Shown here in pieces: positions 1-7,966 of a stretch of DNA of 47,407 bases. The notes below the pieces were generated by a model. It did not search any database. It was given only the letters and a program-made list of their open reading frames with translations, and had not been told where the DNA came from. A program made the translations under genes and the position numbers. The DNA is taken from NCBI GenBank assembly GCA_934533075.1, contig CAKTBJ010000023.1:1-47407 (forward strand). The letters are read 5' to 3'. How positions within the stretch are numbered: position 1 is the first letter of the stretch; every line of letters starts with the position of its first letter. Source of the DNA: an uncultured Paracoccus sp. (GTDB lineage Bacteria; Pseudomonadota; Alphaproteobacteria; Rhodobacterales; Rhodobacteraceae).

Positions 1-1002
1 GCGCTGGCCGCCGGCTGCCCGGTGGTGGTCAAGGGCCATTCCGCCCATCCCGGCACCGGCGAGATCGTGGCCGAGGCCATCCTCGCCGCCATAGACAAGA
101 CCGGGATGCCCAAGGGCGTGTTCTCTCTGGTGCAGGGCGGCGACCGCCATGTCGGCACCGCCCTGGTCACGCATCCGCGCATCAAGGCGGTGGGCTTCAC
201 CGGCTCGCTGGCCGGGGGCCGGGCGCTGTTCGACCTCTGCGCCGCGCGGCACGAGCCGATCCCCTTCTTCGGCGAGCTGGGCAGCGTCAACCCGATGTTC
301 CTGCTGCCCGAGGCGATGAAGGCCCGCGCCGAAACGCTGGCCAGGGGCTGGGTCGGCTCGCTGACGCAGGGCGCGGGACAGTTCTGCACCAATCCCGGCA
401 TTTCCGTGGTGATCGAGGGCGCCGACGCCGACCGCTATACCGAGGCCGCCAAGGAGGCGCTGGCCGAGGTCGGGCCGCAGACCATGCTGACCCCCGGCAT
501 CGCGCAGGCCTATCGCAAGGGCCAGCAGCGTTTCGACAGCCGCAATTCGGTGCGCCCGGTCTATCGCACCGAATCGGAGGGGCGCGAGGCCAATCCGAAC
601 CTCTACGAGACCACCGGCGCCGACTATCTTCAGGACAGCGCCCTGGGCGAGGAGGTCTTCGGCCCGCTGGGGCTGATTGTGCGCGTGGGCACCATCGACG
701 AGATGGTGCAGCTGGCCCGTGGCTTCGAGGGGCAGCTTTCGACCACCATCCACATGGACGAGGGCGATCTGGATGCCGCCCTGCGCCTGCGCCCGGTGCT
801 GGAGCGGATGGCCGGCCGGGTGCTGGTCAACGGCTATTCCACGGGTGTCGAGGTGGTCGATTCGATGGTGCATGGCGGGCCTTATCCGGCCTCGACCAAT
901 TTCGGCGCCACCAGCGTCGGCACGATGGCGATCCGCCGCTTCCTGCGCCCGGTCAGCTATCAGAATTTTCCGGCTGCGCTGCTGCCGGAAGACCTGCAAT
1001 AA
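1..1002 (+). CDS. Aldehyde dehydrogenase, NADP-dependent, 2,5-dioxovalerate (ketoglutarate semialdehyde) type; 5' end outside window
   Basis: This is the C-terminal 333 residues of an aldehyde dehydrogenase; the frame is open to the left edge, so the true start lies outside. The NAD(P)-binding segment GFTGSLAGG is followed by the general-base glutamate in FFGELGSVNP (in-window residue about 92) and the nucleophilic cysteine in GAGQFCTNPG (about 129), so the catalytic machinery is intact. The GSxxGG spacing and ELGSVNP motif match the alpha-ketoglutarate semialdehyde dehydrogenase branch, which oxidises 2,5-dioxovalerate to 2-oxoglutarate at the end of pentose, hexarate or hydroxyproline breakdown. 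The upstream partners that would name the pathway are not visible. The gene converges on lolD across a terminator. The family call is firm; the exact substrate is inferred. Confidence 0.85.
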   Translation, partial: ALAAGCPVVVKGHSAHPGTGEIVAEAILAAIDKTGMPKGVFSLVQGGDRHVGTALVTHPRIKAVGFTGSLAGGRALFDLCAARHEPIPFFGELGSVNPMFLLPEAMKARAETLARGWVGSLTQGAGQFCTNPGISVVIEGADADRYTEAAKEALAEVGPQTMLTPGIAQAYRKGQQRFDSRNSVRPVYRTESEGREANPNLYETTGADYLQDSALGEEVFGPLGLIVRVGTIDEMVQLARGFEGQLSTTIHMDEGDLDAALRLRPVLERMAGRVLVNGYSTGVEVVDSMVHGGPYPASTNFGATSVGTMAIRRFLRPVSYQNFPAALLPEDLQ

Positions 1003-1011
1003 AAAGCGACA

Positions 1012-1041
1012 AGGGCCGGGACATCCCGGCCCTTTCCTTTT
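1012..1041. terminator. Rho-independent terminator between convergent aldehyde dehydrogenase and lolD
   Basis: A perfect 9-bp stem AGGGCCGGG / CCCGGCCCT with the 4-base loop ACAT is followed by TTCCTTTT on the plus strand. It lies 9 bases after the aldehyde dehydrogenase stop. On the minus strand the stem is also followed by a T-containing tract, so it may stop lolD transcription as well. Confidence 0.8.
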
Positions 1042-1065
1042 GGCAGGCGCAGCCTGCCCGGTTGC

Positions 1066-1722
1066 CTATCCCCACAGCCGCAGCACGCGGTCCATGCGGG
1101 CGGCAAGATCATGGTTATGGGTGGCGATCAGCGCGCTCATGCCGGTCTCGCGCACCAGATCCATCAGCACCGAAAACACCCGGTCCGAGGTCTCGGGATC
1201 GAGGTTCCCCGTGGGTTCGTCCGCCAGCAGCAGGGCCGGGCCGTTGGCCAGCGCCCGGCAGAAGGCCACGCGCTGCTGCTCGCCCCCCGACAGCGCCGCC
1301 GGGCGGTGGCCGGCGCGATCGGCCAGCCCCACCCGGTCCAGCAGCATCAGCGCACGCTCGCGCGCCTGCGCGCGCGGCCGGCCATCGGCAAGCTGCGGCA
1401 GGGCGATGTTCTCCTCGGCCGTGAATTCCGGCAGCAGGTGATGGAACTGATAGACGAAGCCCAGCTCGCGCCGCCGCGCCACGGTGCGGTCGCGGTCGGG
1501 CAGGCCGGTCATGTCGCGGCCCAGCAGGATCACCCGCCCCGAATCGGGCGTGTCCAGCAGCCCGGCGATATGCAGCAGCGTGGACTTGCCGCTGCCCGAG
1601 GGCGCCACGAGGGCCACCACCTCGCCGCGCGTGACGGTCAGGTCGATACCGGTCAGCACCCGCACCGGACGCGCGCCGGGATAGGTTTTCGTCACCCCCT
1701 CCAGCCGCAGCACCTCACTCAT
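1066..1722 (-). CDS. lolD: Lipoprotein-releasing system ATP-binding protein LolD
   Basis: LolD is the cytoplasmic ATPase of the Lol ABC transporter, which extracts outer-membrane lipoproteins from the inner membrane and hands them to LolA. The 218-residue protein has Walker A APSGSGKS (residues 40-47), signature LSGGEQQR (144-151), Walker [13 protein letters not shown] (164-175) and a switch histidine in IATHNHD. The replacement of the first Walker A glycine by alanine is, as I recall, common in alphaproteobacterial LolD. Its ATG overlaps the end of the upstream lolC-type gene by 8 bases (ATGAGTGA), so the two are translationally coupled. Length is normal for the family. Confidence 0.95.
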   Translation of the reverse strand: MSEVLRLEGVTKTYPGARPVRVLTGIDLTVTRGEVVALVAPSGSGKSTLLHIAGLLDTPDSGRVILLGRDMTGLPDRDRTVARRRELGFVYQFHHLLPEFTAEENIALPQLADGRPRAQARERALMLLDRVGLADRAGHRPAALSGGEQQRVAFCRALANGPALLLADEPTGNLDPETSDRVFSVLMDLVRETGMSALIATHNHDLAARMDRVLRLWG

Positions 1723-3037
1723 AGCGCAGCGCCTCGACCGGGTTCATGCGCGCGGCACGGCGGGCAGGGAAATAGGTGACGACAAAGGACAGAAACAGCG
1801 ACAGCGCCACCGCGCGCCCCAGATCCCAGCCGCGCAGCACGCCGTAAAGCCGATAGACCCCGCGCAGTTCCGGCTGCCACGCCCCGCCATTGCGCACCGC
1901 GTTCAGGAAATCCATGATATTGCCGACATTCAGCGCCAGGATGACGCCCAAGGTCACGCCCAACGCGGTGCCGATCACGCCGATGAACGCCCCGCACAGG
2001 AAGAACACCCGCAGCACCGAGCCTTCGGTCAGCCCCATCGTGCGCAGGATGCCGATATCGCCGCCCTTGTTCTTCACCAGCATGATGAGACCCGAGGTGA
2101 TGTTCAGCGAGGCGATCAGCACCAGAAAGCCGACGATGAGGAACATCACGTCGTCCTCCATCTCCAGCGCCGCCAGCGACCGGCCCCAGGCCTGCTTCCA
2201 TGTCCAGCTATAGCCGGCGCCGTCCAGCAGGCTGTCGATCTGCGGGGACAGGTCGTCGATGCGCTCCGGGTCGGTGGAAAACACCTCGATCACATCGGCG
2301 GCGCCCTCGCGGTTGAAGAAGCTTTGCGCCTCCGCCATCGGCAGATAGACACGCAGGCTGTCCTCGGTCGGGCGGCCGAGGCTGAAGATATAGGTGACCT
2401 CGTAGGCATTGACGCGCGGCGTGGTGCCGAAGGCGGTCCTGGCCCCCTCCGGCGCGATCAGGCGCACCCGGTCGCCGATCTGGATGCCCAACTCGTTGGC
2501 GATGCCGACGCCCACGGCGATGCCCTTGTCGAAATCCGCGATGTTCCCCTCGGCCAGGTCCGACGACGCCATGCGCGGGATGGCCCGGAAATCCTCGTCC
2601 GAGACGCCATAGACCTGCGCCACGTTCGACCGCTCGCCAAAGCTGAGCATGGCCTGTCCGCGCACCACGGCGATGGCCTGCACCACCCCCGGAATCGCGG
2701 CGATTTCAGCCGAAAGACCCTGATAATCCTCGATCTTGCCGGGGTTGATATAAACCTCGTCAGTGATCGGATTGCGGAACTCGGTCGGGTGCATGTAGAC
2801 CGTGGAATGCGCATAGGCACCGAGGATCGTGTCCACGAACTCGGTGCGGAACCCCGCCCGCACCGCCAGCGTGGCCACCAGCGCCGCCACGCCCAGCATG
2901 ATGCCGACGAGGCTGATCCAGGTCATCACGCTGACCCCGCCTTCCGAGCGGCGCGCGCGCAGATAGCGCCAGGCGATCATCACTTCGAAGCGCGAGAACG
3001 GCCGCGGGCCGGCGGCGGGCTGGTCAGGGGGGGTCAT
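1715..3037 (-). CDS. lolC: Lipoprotein-releasing ABC transporter permease LolC/LolE family
   Basis: This is the membrane subunit of the Lol complex. The 440-residue protein has the MacB/FtsX-type plan: a first transmembrane helix near residues 37-60, a large periplasmic domain (about 60-295), and three C-terminal helices (about 300-325, 345-370 and 405-425), ending in the typical [16 protein letters not shown]. The cytoplasmic coupling segment [15 protein letters not shown] is clear. Only one permease gene is present. Many alphaproteobacteria use a single LolF-like permease that combines LolC and LolE roles, so the symbol lolC is conventional. A GGAAG Shine-Dalgarno lies 6 bases before the ATG. 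It precedes and overlaps lolD. Confidence 0.93.
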   Translation of the reverse strand: MTPPDQPAAGPRPFSRFEVMIAWRYLRARRSEGGVSVMTWISLVGIMLGVAALVATLAVRAGFRTEFVDTILGAYAHSTVYMHPTEFRNPITDEVYINPGKIEDYQGLSAEIAAIPGVVQAIAVVRGQAMLSFGERSNVAQVYGVSDEDFRAIPRMASSDLAEGNIADFDKGIAVGVGIANELGIQIGDRVRLIAPEGARTAFGTTPRVNAYEVTYIFSLGRPTEDSLRVYLPMAEAQSFFNREGAADVIEVFSTDPERIDDLSPQIDSLLDGAGYSWTWKQAWGRSLAALEMEDDVMFLIVGFLVLIASLNITSGLIMLVKNKGGDIGILRTMGLTEGSVLRVFFLCGAFIGVIGTALGVTLGVILALNVGNIMDFLNAVRNGGAWQPELRGVYRLYGVLRGWDLGRAVALSLFLSFVVTYFPARRAARMNPVEALRYE

Positions 3038-3127
3038 GGGGCTTCCGGCACCGTGTCGGGACGCGCCACCCTCATGCCTGCCGGAACGGATGGCAAGGCA
3101 TGGGGCGGCGGGAAACGGGATCGTGAC

Positions 3128-3367
3128 CTAATGCGCGTCGCCGGCGCCGGCGGCCAGCACGAAACGCTTGTCGCAATAGCCGCAATCGACGAAGCCGATC
3201 TCGGGCACGATGGCCAGCCAGACGCGCGGATGGCCCAGGCCCCGCGCCTCGTCGCCGTCGCAGCAGACCTTGAGGCTGTGGACCTCCTGCACCGCGGGCG
3301 CCGGGCGGCTGGTCTCGGGCAGCAGGAAACCGGGATAACTGGGGTCGTGGCTGGCGGCTTCGCTCAT
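3128..3367 (-). CDS. Zinc-finger domain-containing protein (zf-CHCC, NDUFS6-like)
   Basis: This small cytoplasmic protein of 79 residues has the zf-CHCC pattern: Cys in LKVCCDGDE, His in GLGHPRVWL, and a C-terminal CGYC pair in [14 protein letters not shown]. The same zinc-binding fold occurs in the mitochondrial complex I subunit NDUFS6, and alphaproteobacterial homologues are short stand-alone proteins. The frame is open further upstream, but the ATG chosen here has AAAAGG at a suitable distance and begins the conserved part. It diverges from the ABC ATPase at 3459. The role in complex I or Fe-S assembly is family inference, not shown here. Confidence 0.85.
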   Translation of the reverse strand: MSEAASHDPSYPGFLLPETSRPAPAVQEVHSLKVCCDGDEARGLGHPRVWLAIVPEIGFVDCGYCDKRFVLAAGAGDAH

Positions 3368-3458
3368 CTGTTGGCCTTTTCGTGCTGGCGGCGGTTCTGT
3401 CTGTCTGCGGCGCATGATAAAGGATTGCGACCGCACGGCAAGCCACGGAAATCCCCCG

Positions 3459-4394
3459 ATGACCCAGACCTCCGCCATCCGAATCGAGGCGCTGCGCAAG
3501 ACCTATGCCGCGCAGGGCACCGCACCCGCCAAGGAGGCGCTGAAGGGCATCGACCTCGACATTCCCGCCGGCTCGATCTTCGGGCTTCTGGGACCGAACG
3601 GAGCCGGAAAATCGACGCTGATCAATATCCTGGCCGGGCTTGTTCGCAAGACTTCCGGCCGGGTGGAGATCTGGGGCTTCGACCAGGACGTGAACCCGCG
3701 CCAGTCGCGGGCCTCGATCGGGGTGATGCCGCAGGAACTGACCATCGACCCGTTCTTCACCCCCCGCGCCAGCCTGGAGGTTCAGGCGGGGCTTTACGGC
3801 GTGCCGCGCCGGCACCGCTGGACCGACGAGCTGCTGGAGATGGTCGGCCTCACCGATCAGGCGGAAAGCTATGCCCGCCAGCTTTCGGGCGGGATGAAGC
3901 GGCGGCTGCTGCTGGCCAAGGCTCTGGTGCATCGCCCGCAGATACTGGTGCTGGACGAGCCGACGGCGGGCGTGGACATCCTGCTGCGCGATATGCTGTG
4001 GCAGAACGTGCGCCGGCTGAACCGGCAGGGCATGACCATCATCCTGACCACGCATTACCTGGAGGAGGCCGAACAGATGTGCGACGAGATCGCCATCGTC
4101 AACCACGGCACCCTGATCGAGCGCGCGCCGACGCGCGATCTGGTGGCGCGTGCCGACCGCCGCACGCTGGTCATCGACAACGGTGCGGCGCCGCTGCCCG
4201 ACAGCCTGACCCTGCCCGACGACGTGCTGGCCGAGCGCCGGCCGGACGGGCGCGTGGCGCTGACCTGGGCGCCCTCGCACATGCGGGCGGATTCGGTGCT
4301 GGACGCGCTGCGCGGCGCCGGGGTGCCGATCCTCGACGTAGCCAGCGAGGCGCCGGATCTGGAGCAGGTCTTCCTGCAACTGACGCGGGACTGA
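3459..4394 (+). CDS. ABC transporter ATP-binding protein, ABC-2/YadG-like, without adjacent permease
   Basis: This 311-residue ATPase has Walker [10 protein letters not shown] (about residues 44-52), signature LSGGMKRR, Walker [13 protein letters not shown] and the switch histidine in [15 protein letters not shown]. These are features of the ABC-2 exporter ATPases (CcmA/YadG group), which usually pair with an ABC-2 membrane protein. No permease follows: the next 547 bp are noncoding and the next gene is on the other strand. The partner must therefore be encoded elsewhere. The ATG at 3459 begins the conserved domain; a longer reading from 3414 is possible but lacks a good ribosome site. The last 17 bases, including the stop codon, are repeated 140 bp downstream. 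Confidence 0.88.
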   Translation: MTQTSAIRIEALRKTYAAQGTAPAKEALKGIDLDIPAGSIFGLLGPNGAGKSTLINILAGLVRKTSGRVEIWGFDQDVNPRQSRASIGVMPQELTIDPFFTPRASLEVQAGLYGVPRRHRWTDELLEMVGLTDQAESYARQLSGGMKRRLLLAKALVHRPQILVLDEPTAGVDILLRDMLWQNVRRLNRQGMTIILTTHYLEEAEQMCDEIAIVNHGTLIERAPTRDLVARADRRTLVIDNGAAPLPDSLTLPDDVLAERRPDGRVALTWAPSHMRADSVLDALRGAGVPILDVASEAPDLEQVFLQLTRD

Positions 4395-4658
4395 GACGGA
4401 GGGTCGAAGCGCCGCCGCCACGCCGGCGCGCCGCATGGTGCGTTTTCTGCGCCACCTGCCCCCTTCATGGCGTAGGGTGCGTGCTTGCCCGCACCGCCCC
4501 CATCAGCGCAAAGGAGCCACTGACGCGGGACCGAGGCACGCACTGAATCGCCGCGCCCTCACCATGCCGGTGCGCCGCATGGTGCGTTTGAAAACGCACC
4601 CTACGGTGCCGGTCGATCCGTCCCCCGACTCCCTTGCGGCGTAGCGCCGCCCGACACG
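4379..4658. repeat. Degenerate tandem duplication of about 140 bp spanning the 3' end of the ABC ATPase gene
   Basis: Unit 1 begins at 4379 with ACTGACGCGGGACTGAG, which contains the ABC ATPase stop codon. Unit 2 begins at 4519 with the same 17 bases and one mismatch. In each unit GCCGCATGGTGCGTTT follows, at 4430-4445 and 4574-4589 (offsets of 51 and 55 bases). The remainder is more diverged. The right-hand boundary of unit 2 is approximate. Confidence 0.65.
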
Positions 4659-4823
4659 GAACTGAGGGGAGCGCGACGGGTGAAAGCAACATCTCCGTCA
4701 TGCGGTGTCGGTCGATCCGGGCCAGGCGGCAACCCCTTCACGGCAGCGTCTCGGTCGATCCACGCCGCTTGCCCCCATCATAGCATGCTTGCACGCTCCG
4801 CCCCCGGTCAACGCAAAGGGGCC
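4479..4823. repeat. Pair of imperfect 40-bp direct repeats (4479-4518 and 4783-4823)
   Basis: The first copy begins GCGTGCTTGCCCGCACCGCC and ends CGCAAAGGAGCC. The second begins GCATGCTTGCACGCTCCGCC and ends CGCAAAGGGGCC. By eye about 34 of 41 positions agree. The copies are 304 bp apart in noncoding DNA. No coding potential or known element is recognised. Confidence 0.6.
4581..4600. repeat. Perfect inverted repeat (GGTGCGTTT / AAACGCACC)
   Basis: A 9-bp perfect stem with a 2-base loop (GA) lies in noncoding DNA. A weaker relative, GGGTGCG...CGCACC, occurs at 4475-4495. There is no T-tract, so it is not a good terminator; it looks like an intergenic repeat element. Confidence 0.6.
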
Positions 4824-4941
4824 GCCCCCGCGGGCAGCCCCCTTTCATCGCGCGCCCGGCACCGGCTGGGTGCCGCGGGGCGGGGTGGCCTCGATGGCCG
4901 CCCCGTCACGGGCCGGCGCCGGGGCGAGGCCCGGCCCCTGC

Positions 4942-6483
4942 TCACTCCACCGCCAGCGCCACGAACATCGGCTGGCTGCCGCGCCGGATCATCGCCAGCA
5001 CGGTCTTGTGCCCGGCCTCCTGCGCCTCGCCCACCAGCCGTTGCAGATCGGCAAGGCTGGCCACCGGCTGGCGGTTGATGGTGGTGATGATGTCGCCCGG
5101 CATCAGCCCCTGGTCGGCGGCCTTGCCGGTCGGGTCCACCTCCTCGACCACCAGCCCGGCGCTGTCGGGAGACACGCCCAGCTCGCCGGCGATTTCCGGG
5201 GTCAGCGGGGTCAGGCGCATGCCCAGCAGGTCCTCGGCCCGGCCCTTCTCGGGCTGGTTGCCGGTGTCGGGACCGCCCTGCGCCCCGCCGGCCTCGGCGG
5301 TCTCGCGCCGGCCCAGGGTGATCTCCAGCTCGACCGCCTCGCCGTTGCGCAGCACGGTCAGCGGCACCGCCTCACCCACCGGGCTGTCGGCCACGCGCCG
5401 CACCAGGTCGCGGATATTGGCCACCGGCCGGCCGGCGAACTCGGTGATCACGTCGCCCGCCTGGATGCCCGCCTCCGAGGCCGGCCCGTCCGGCACGTTG
5501 TTGACCAGCGCCCCCTCGGCCCGCGACAGGCCCAGCGGCTGCACCATCTCCTCGGTCACGTCCTGCACGGTCACGCCCAGATAACCGCGCCTTGTCTCGC
5601 CATAGTCGCGCAGCTGCGCCACCACCTTGCTGACCACGTTCGAGGCCATCGAGAAGCCGATGCCGATGCTGCCGCCATTGGGCGAGAGGATCGCGGTGTT
5701 CACCCCGATCACCTTGCCGTCCATGTCGAACAGCGGCCCGCCGGAATTGCCCCGGTTGATGGCCGCGTCGGTCTGGATGTAATCGTCATAGGTGCCCGAC
5801 AATTCGCGGTTGCGCGCCGAGACGATCCCCGTCGAGGCCGAGAACCCCTGCCCCAGCGGATTGCCCAGCGCCAGCACCCAGTCGCCCACCCGCGCCTGGT
5901 CGGAATCGCCGAACTCGACATAGGGCAGGTCGGTGGCGTCCACCTTCAGCAGTGCCACGTCGGTCTTGGGATCGGTGCCGACCACCTCGGCCTTGCGGCG
6001 GGCGCCGTCCCTGAACTCGATCTCGATCTCGTCGGCGCCCTCGATGACGTGGTTGTTGGTGACCACATAGCCGTCCGGCGCGATCACGAAGCCCGAACCC
6101 AGCGCCGAGGACCGTTGCGGCCCGCGCTGGGCGAAGGGCGGGCCGCCCCGGCCGCCCGGATTGCCGTCGAAGCCGAAATCGCGGAACAGGTCGCCGAAGG
6201 GAGAGCCGTCCGGGAAGGGTGAAAAGCCGCGCGCCGGGGTCGAGACGGTCGCCGTGGTGGTGATCATCACCACCGCCGGGCTGACCTCGTCCACCAGGTC
6301 GGCAAAGCTGTTCGGCAGGGCCTGCGCGCGGCTGGCCGGCGTATCCGGCGCGCTCAGCGGCGCGGCGTTGTCATTGGCCGCCGGGGCGGCAGTCCCCGGA
6401 GTCTGGGCCATCAGCGGCGCCCCGGCCAGCGCCAAAGCCAGCGCCGAGGCCGCCCACAGGCTGCGATGCAGGGAGGATTTCAT
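4942..6483 (-). CDS. degP: Periplasmic serine endoprotease DegP/Do family
   Basis: This is a trypsin-like periplasmic protease and chaperone for misfolded envelope proteins. The 513-residue protein begins with a Sec signal peptide (MKSSLHRSLW... ending near APLMAQ, residue 27). The protease domain carries the triad His145 (VTNNHVIEG), Asp175 (PKTDVALLK) and Ser247 (NRGNSGGPLF). Two PDZ domains follow, at about residues 290-380 and 420-510. A glycine- and proline-rich insert near residues 85-125 corresponds to the flexible LA-type loop. The start is fixed by AAGGAG 8 bases upstream, so in-frame codons further upstream are not used. It is last in the gor-hflK-hflC run, with its own likely promoter in the 235-bp gap after hflC. 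Confidence 0.95.
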   Translation of the reverse strand: MKSSLHRSLWAASALALALAGAPLMAQTPGTAAPAANDNAAPLSAPDTPASRAQALPNSFADLVDEVSPAVVMITTTATVSTPARGFSPFPDGSPFGDLFRDFGFDGNPGGRGGPPFAQRGPQRSSALGSGFVIAPDGYVVTNNHVIEGADEIEIEFRDGARRKAEVVGTDPKTDVALLKVDATDLPYVEFGDSDQARVGDWVLALGNPLGQGFSASTGIVSARNRELSGTYDDYIQTDAAINRGNSGGPLFDMDGKVIGVNTAILSPNGGSIGIGFSMASNVVSKVVAQLRDYGETRRGYLGVTVQDVTEEMVQPLGLSRAEGALVNNVPDGPASEAGIQAGDVITEFAGRPVANIRDLVRRVADSPVGEAVPLTVLRNGEAVELEITLGRRETAEAGGAQGGPDTGNQPEKGRAEDLLGMRLTPLTPEIAGELGVSPDSAGLVVEEVDPTGKAADQGLMPGDIITTINRQPVASLADLQRLVGEAQEAGHKTVLAMIRRGSQPMFVALAVE

Positions 6484-6556
6484 GCGCACGTCTCCTTGGG
6501 TTGGTGCGATTGCGGGCCGGGGGGCGTGGCGGCCCCGGACCGGACCGGACAGGCGT

Positions 6557-6585
6557 AATGAAAGCCGAAACGGCGGCTGGTGCAA
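6557..6585 (-). promoter_or_regulatory. Candidate sigma70-type promoter for degP
   Basis: Read on the minus strand, TTGCAC (6585-6580) is followed after 17 bases by TTCATT (6562-6557), about 75 bases before the degP start. The -35 element is reasonable and the -10 element poor. It sits in the most AT-rich part of the hflC-degP gap. No clear heat-shock sigma element was found. Confidence 0.3.
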
Positions 6586-6648
6586 ATAAATCACCCGTCG
6601 CGGGCGTTGAACTGATCGTGACGCGGACGCAAGCAGCCGCGCATGGAA

Positions 6649-6668
6649 AGGCCGCCCGGAGGCGGCCT
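6649..6668 (-). terminator. Hairpin downstream of hflC, possible attenuating terminator
   Basis: A perfect 8-bp stem AGGCCGCC / GGCGGCCT with a 4-base loop is followed, on the minus strand, by only TTTCC. It lies 50 bases past the hflC stop and before degP. The short T-run suggests partial termination or a transcript-stabilising hairpin. Confidence 0.5.
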
Positions 6669-6718
6669 CTCGCGAGGGATGCGGCGGCGGGGCGGATCCC
6701 GCCCGGCCCCGGCGTCGG

Positions 6719-7966
6719 TCAGTTCCCGGCGGGCGGCGGCACGGCCCCGGTATCGGCGGGCGGCGCGGTGCCGGTATCCGCCGGCGGCGCAAGGCCGGTA
6801 TCGGCCTCGGGCGCGGCTTCCGGCGCGGCCGGCGCCTCCGTGCCGTCGCCGTCCTCGGCCTCGGCGGCGGTGGCCGCATCCAGTCCCTGCCCGCCCAGCG
6901 ACGGAATGCGCGAGGCATCCAGTCCCGGAATGTCGTCGGTCAGGTCCTGCACCGAGGGCGCCCGCAGGTTCGGGTCGCTCAGCTCCGGCATGTCGGTCAG
7001 GTCGCCATTGGCATCCTCGGGGGTGACGCCGGCGGCCTCCATCTGCGCCTCCAGCGCCCGCTGCACCTCGGCGGCCTGCGCGACGCTTTCCGAGGGCTTG
7101 CCCGGCGCGCGCAGATAGTCGAAGAACTCGCCCGTCGGCGACAGCACGAAGGAGGTGTTGCCGGCCGCGAAGGACGCCTCATAGGCCGAAAGCGAACGGG
7201 TGAAGGCGAAGAATTCCGGGTCGCGGCCATAGGCATCGGCGAAGATCGCGTTGCGGCGGGCCTCGGCCTCGCCCCGGATGATCTCGGCCCGGCGGCGCGC
7301 TTCCGAGGTCAGCTCGACCACGGTCCGGTCGGCGGCGGCGCGAACCCGCTGCGCGGCCTCGTTACCGCGGCCGATCTCGTCGGCGGCCTCGCGCTCGCGC
7401 TCGGCCCGCATCCTGGCATAGGTCGCGTTCAGGTTCTGTGCCGGCAGGTCGGTGCGGGTCAGCCGCACGTCGATGACCTGCACGCCCAGCGCATCGGCCT
7501 CGGCCCGCGCGGAATCGCGGATCTGGTTCATCAGCGTGGTGCGGTCGTCCGACAGAACCGTGGTCGAGGGCACCGAACCCAGCGCGCCGCGGATGGCATT
7601 GGTCAGGATCGGCTCCAGCAGCTGATAGGCGCCGTCCTCGCCCAGCCGGCCGACGGCCCGGCGGAAGCGCACCACGTCGGTGATCTGCCAGCGCGCGAAG
7701 GCGTCCACCACAAGGCGGCGGTCGTCCAGCGGCGTGATCTCCATCGGCTGCGTCGCCAGCCCGAGGATGCGGGCGTCGTATTTCACCACATCGTCGATGA
7801 TCGGCAGCTTGAAGCGGATGCCGGGCGTGTCGGCCACGCGCACCACCTCGCCGAAGCGCAGCACCAGCGCCCGCTGGCGCACGTCCACGACATAGATCGC
7901 CCCGATCAGCACGATCACCACCGCGGCGACCACCGGCACCAGCACAAAGGGAAGAATACGTTTCAT
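6719..7966 (-). CDS. hflC: HflC, SPFH/band-7 modulator of FtsH, with long repetitive C-terminal extension
   Basis: HflC forms, with HflK, the membrane cage around the FtsH protease. The 415-residue protein has an N-terminal membrane anchor (about 5-27), a band-7/SPFH domain (about 30-200) and a long alanine- and arginine-rich helix with ADEIGRGNEAAQR. The recognisable HflC core ends near residue 300, the usual family length. About 100 extra residues follow, rich in Ala, Pro, Asp and Glu, and end in three tandem copies of an 8-residue unit (ADTGLAPP, ADTGTAPP, ADTGAVPP). The ATG shares one base with the hflK stop (TGATG), so the pair is translationally coupled. Confidence 0.93.
   Translation of the reverse strand: MKRILPFVLVPVVAAVVIVLIGAIYVVDVRQRALVLRFGEVVRVADTPGIRFKLPIIDDVVKYDARILGLATQPMEITPLDDRRLVVDAFARWQITDVVRFRRAVGRLGEDGAYQLLEPILTNAIRGALGSVPSTTVLSDDRTTLMNQIRDSARAEADALGVQVIDVRLTRTDLPAQNLNATYARMRAEREREAADEIGRGNEAAQRVRAAADRTVVELTSEARRRAEIIRGEAEARRNAIFADAYGRDPEFFAFTRSLSAYEASFAAGNTSFVLSPTGEFFDYLRAPGKPSESVAQAAEVQRALEAQMEAAGVTPEDANGDLTDMPELSDPNLRAPSVQDLTDDIPGLDASRIPSLGGQGLDAATAAEAEDGDGTEAPAAPEAAPEADTGLAPPADTGTAPPADTGAVPPPAGN
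6747..6818 (-). repeat. 24-bp minisatellite (3 copies) in the hflC 3' end
   Basis: The octamer CCGGTATC recurs at 6747, 6771 and 6795, an exact 24-bp period that keeps the frame and encodes the octapeptide repeat ADTG(L/T/A)(A/V)PP. The repeat boundaries are set from the octamer and are approximate. Confidence 0.75.

Larger units (their letters stand above)
4395..4941. other. 547-bp noncoding gap with degenerate repeats
   Basis: No convincing gene is seen between the ABC ATPase stop and the degP stop. The stretch holds two imperfect tandem copies of a roughly 140-bp unit (from 4379 and 4519), a second pair of about 40-bp repeats (4479 and 4783), three copies of CGGTCGATCC (4610, 4709, 4752) and a perfect hairpin at 4581-4600. 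No clear T-tailed terminator for either flanking gene is visible. Confidence 0.7.

Noticed and set aside
2324..4546. A 740-codon plus-strand open frame overlapping lolC, the zinc-finger gene and the ABC ATPase
   Set aside because: It is antisense to lolC and out of frame with the ABC ATPase; no domain.
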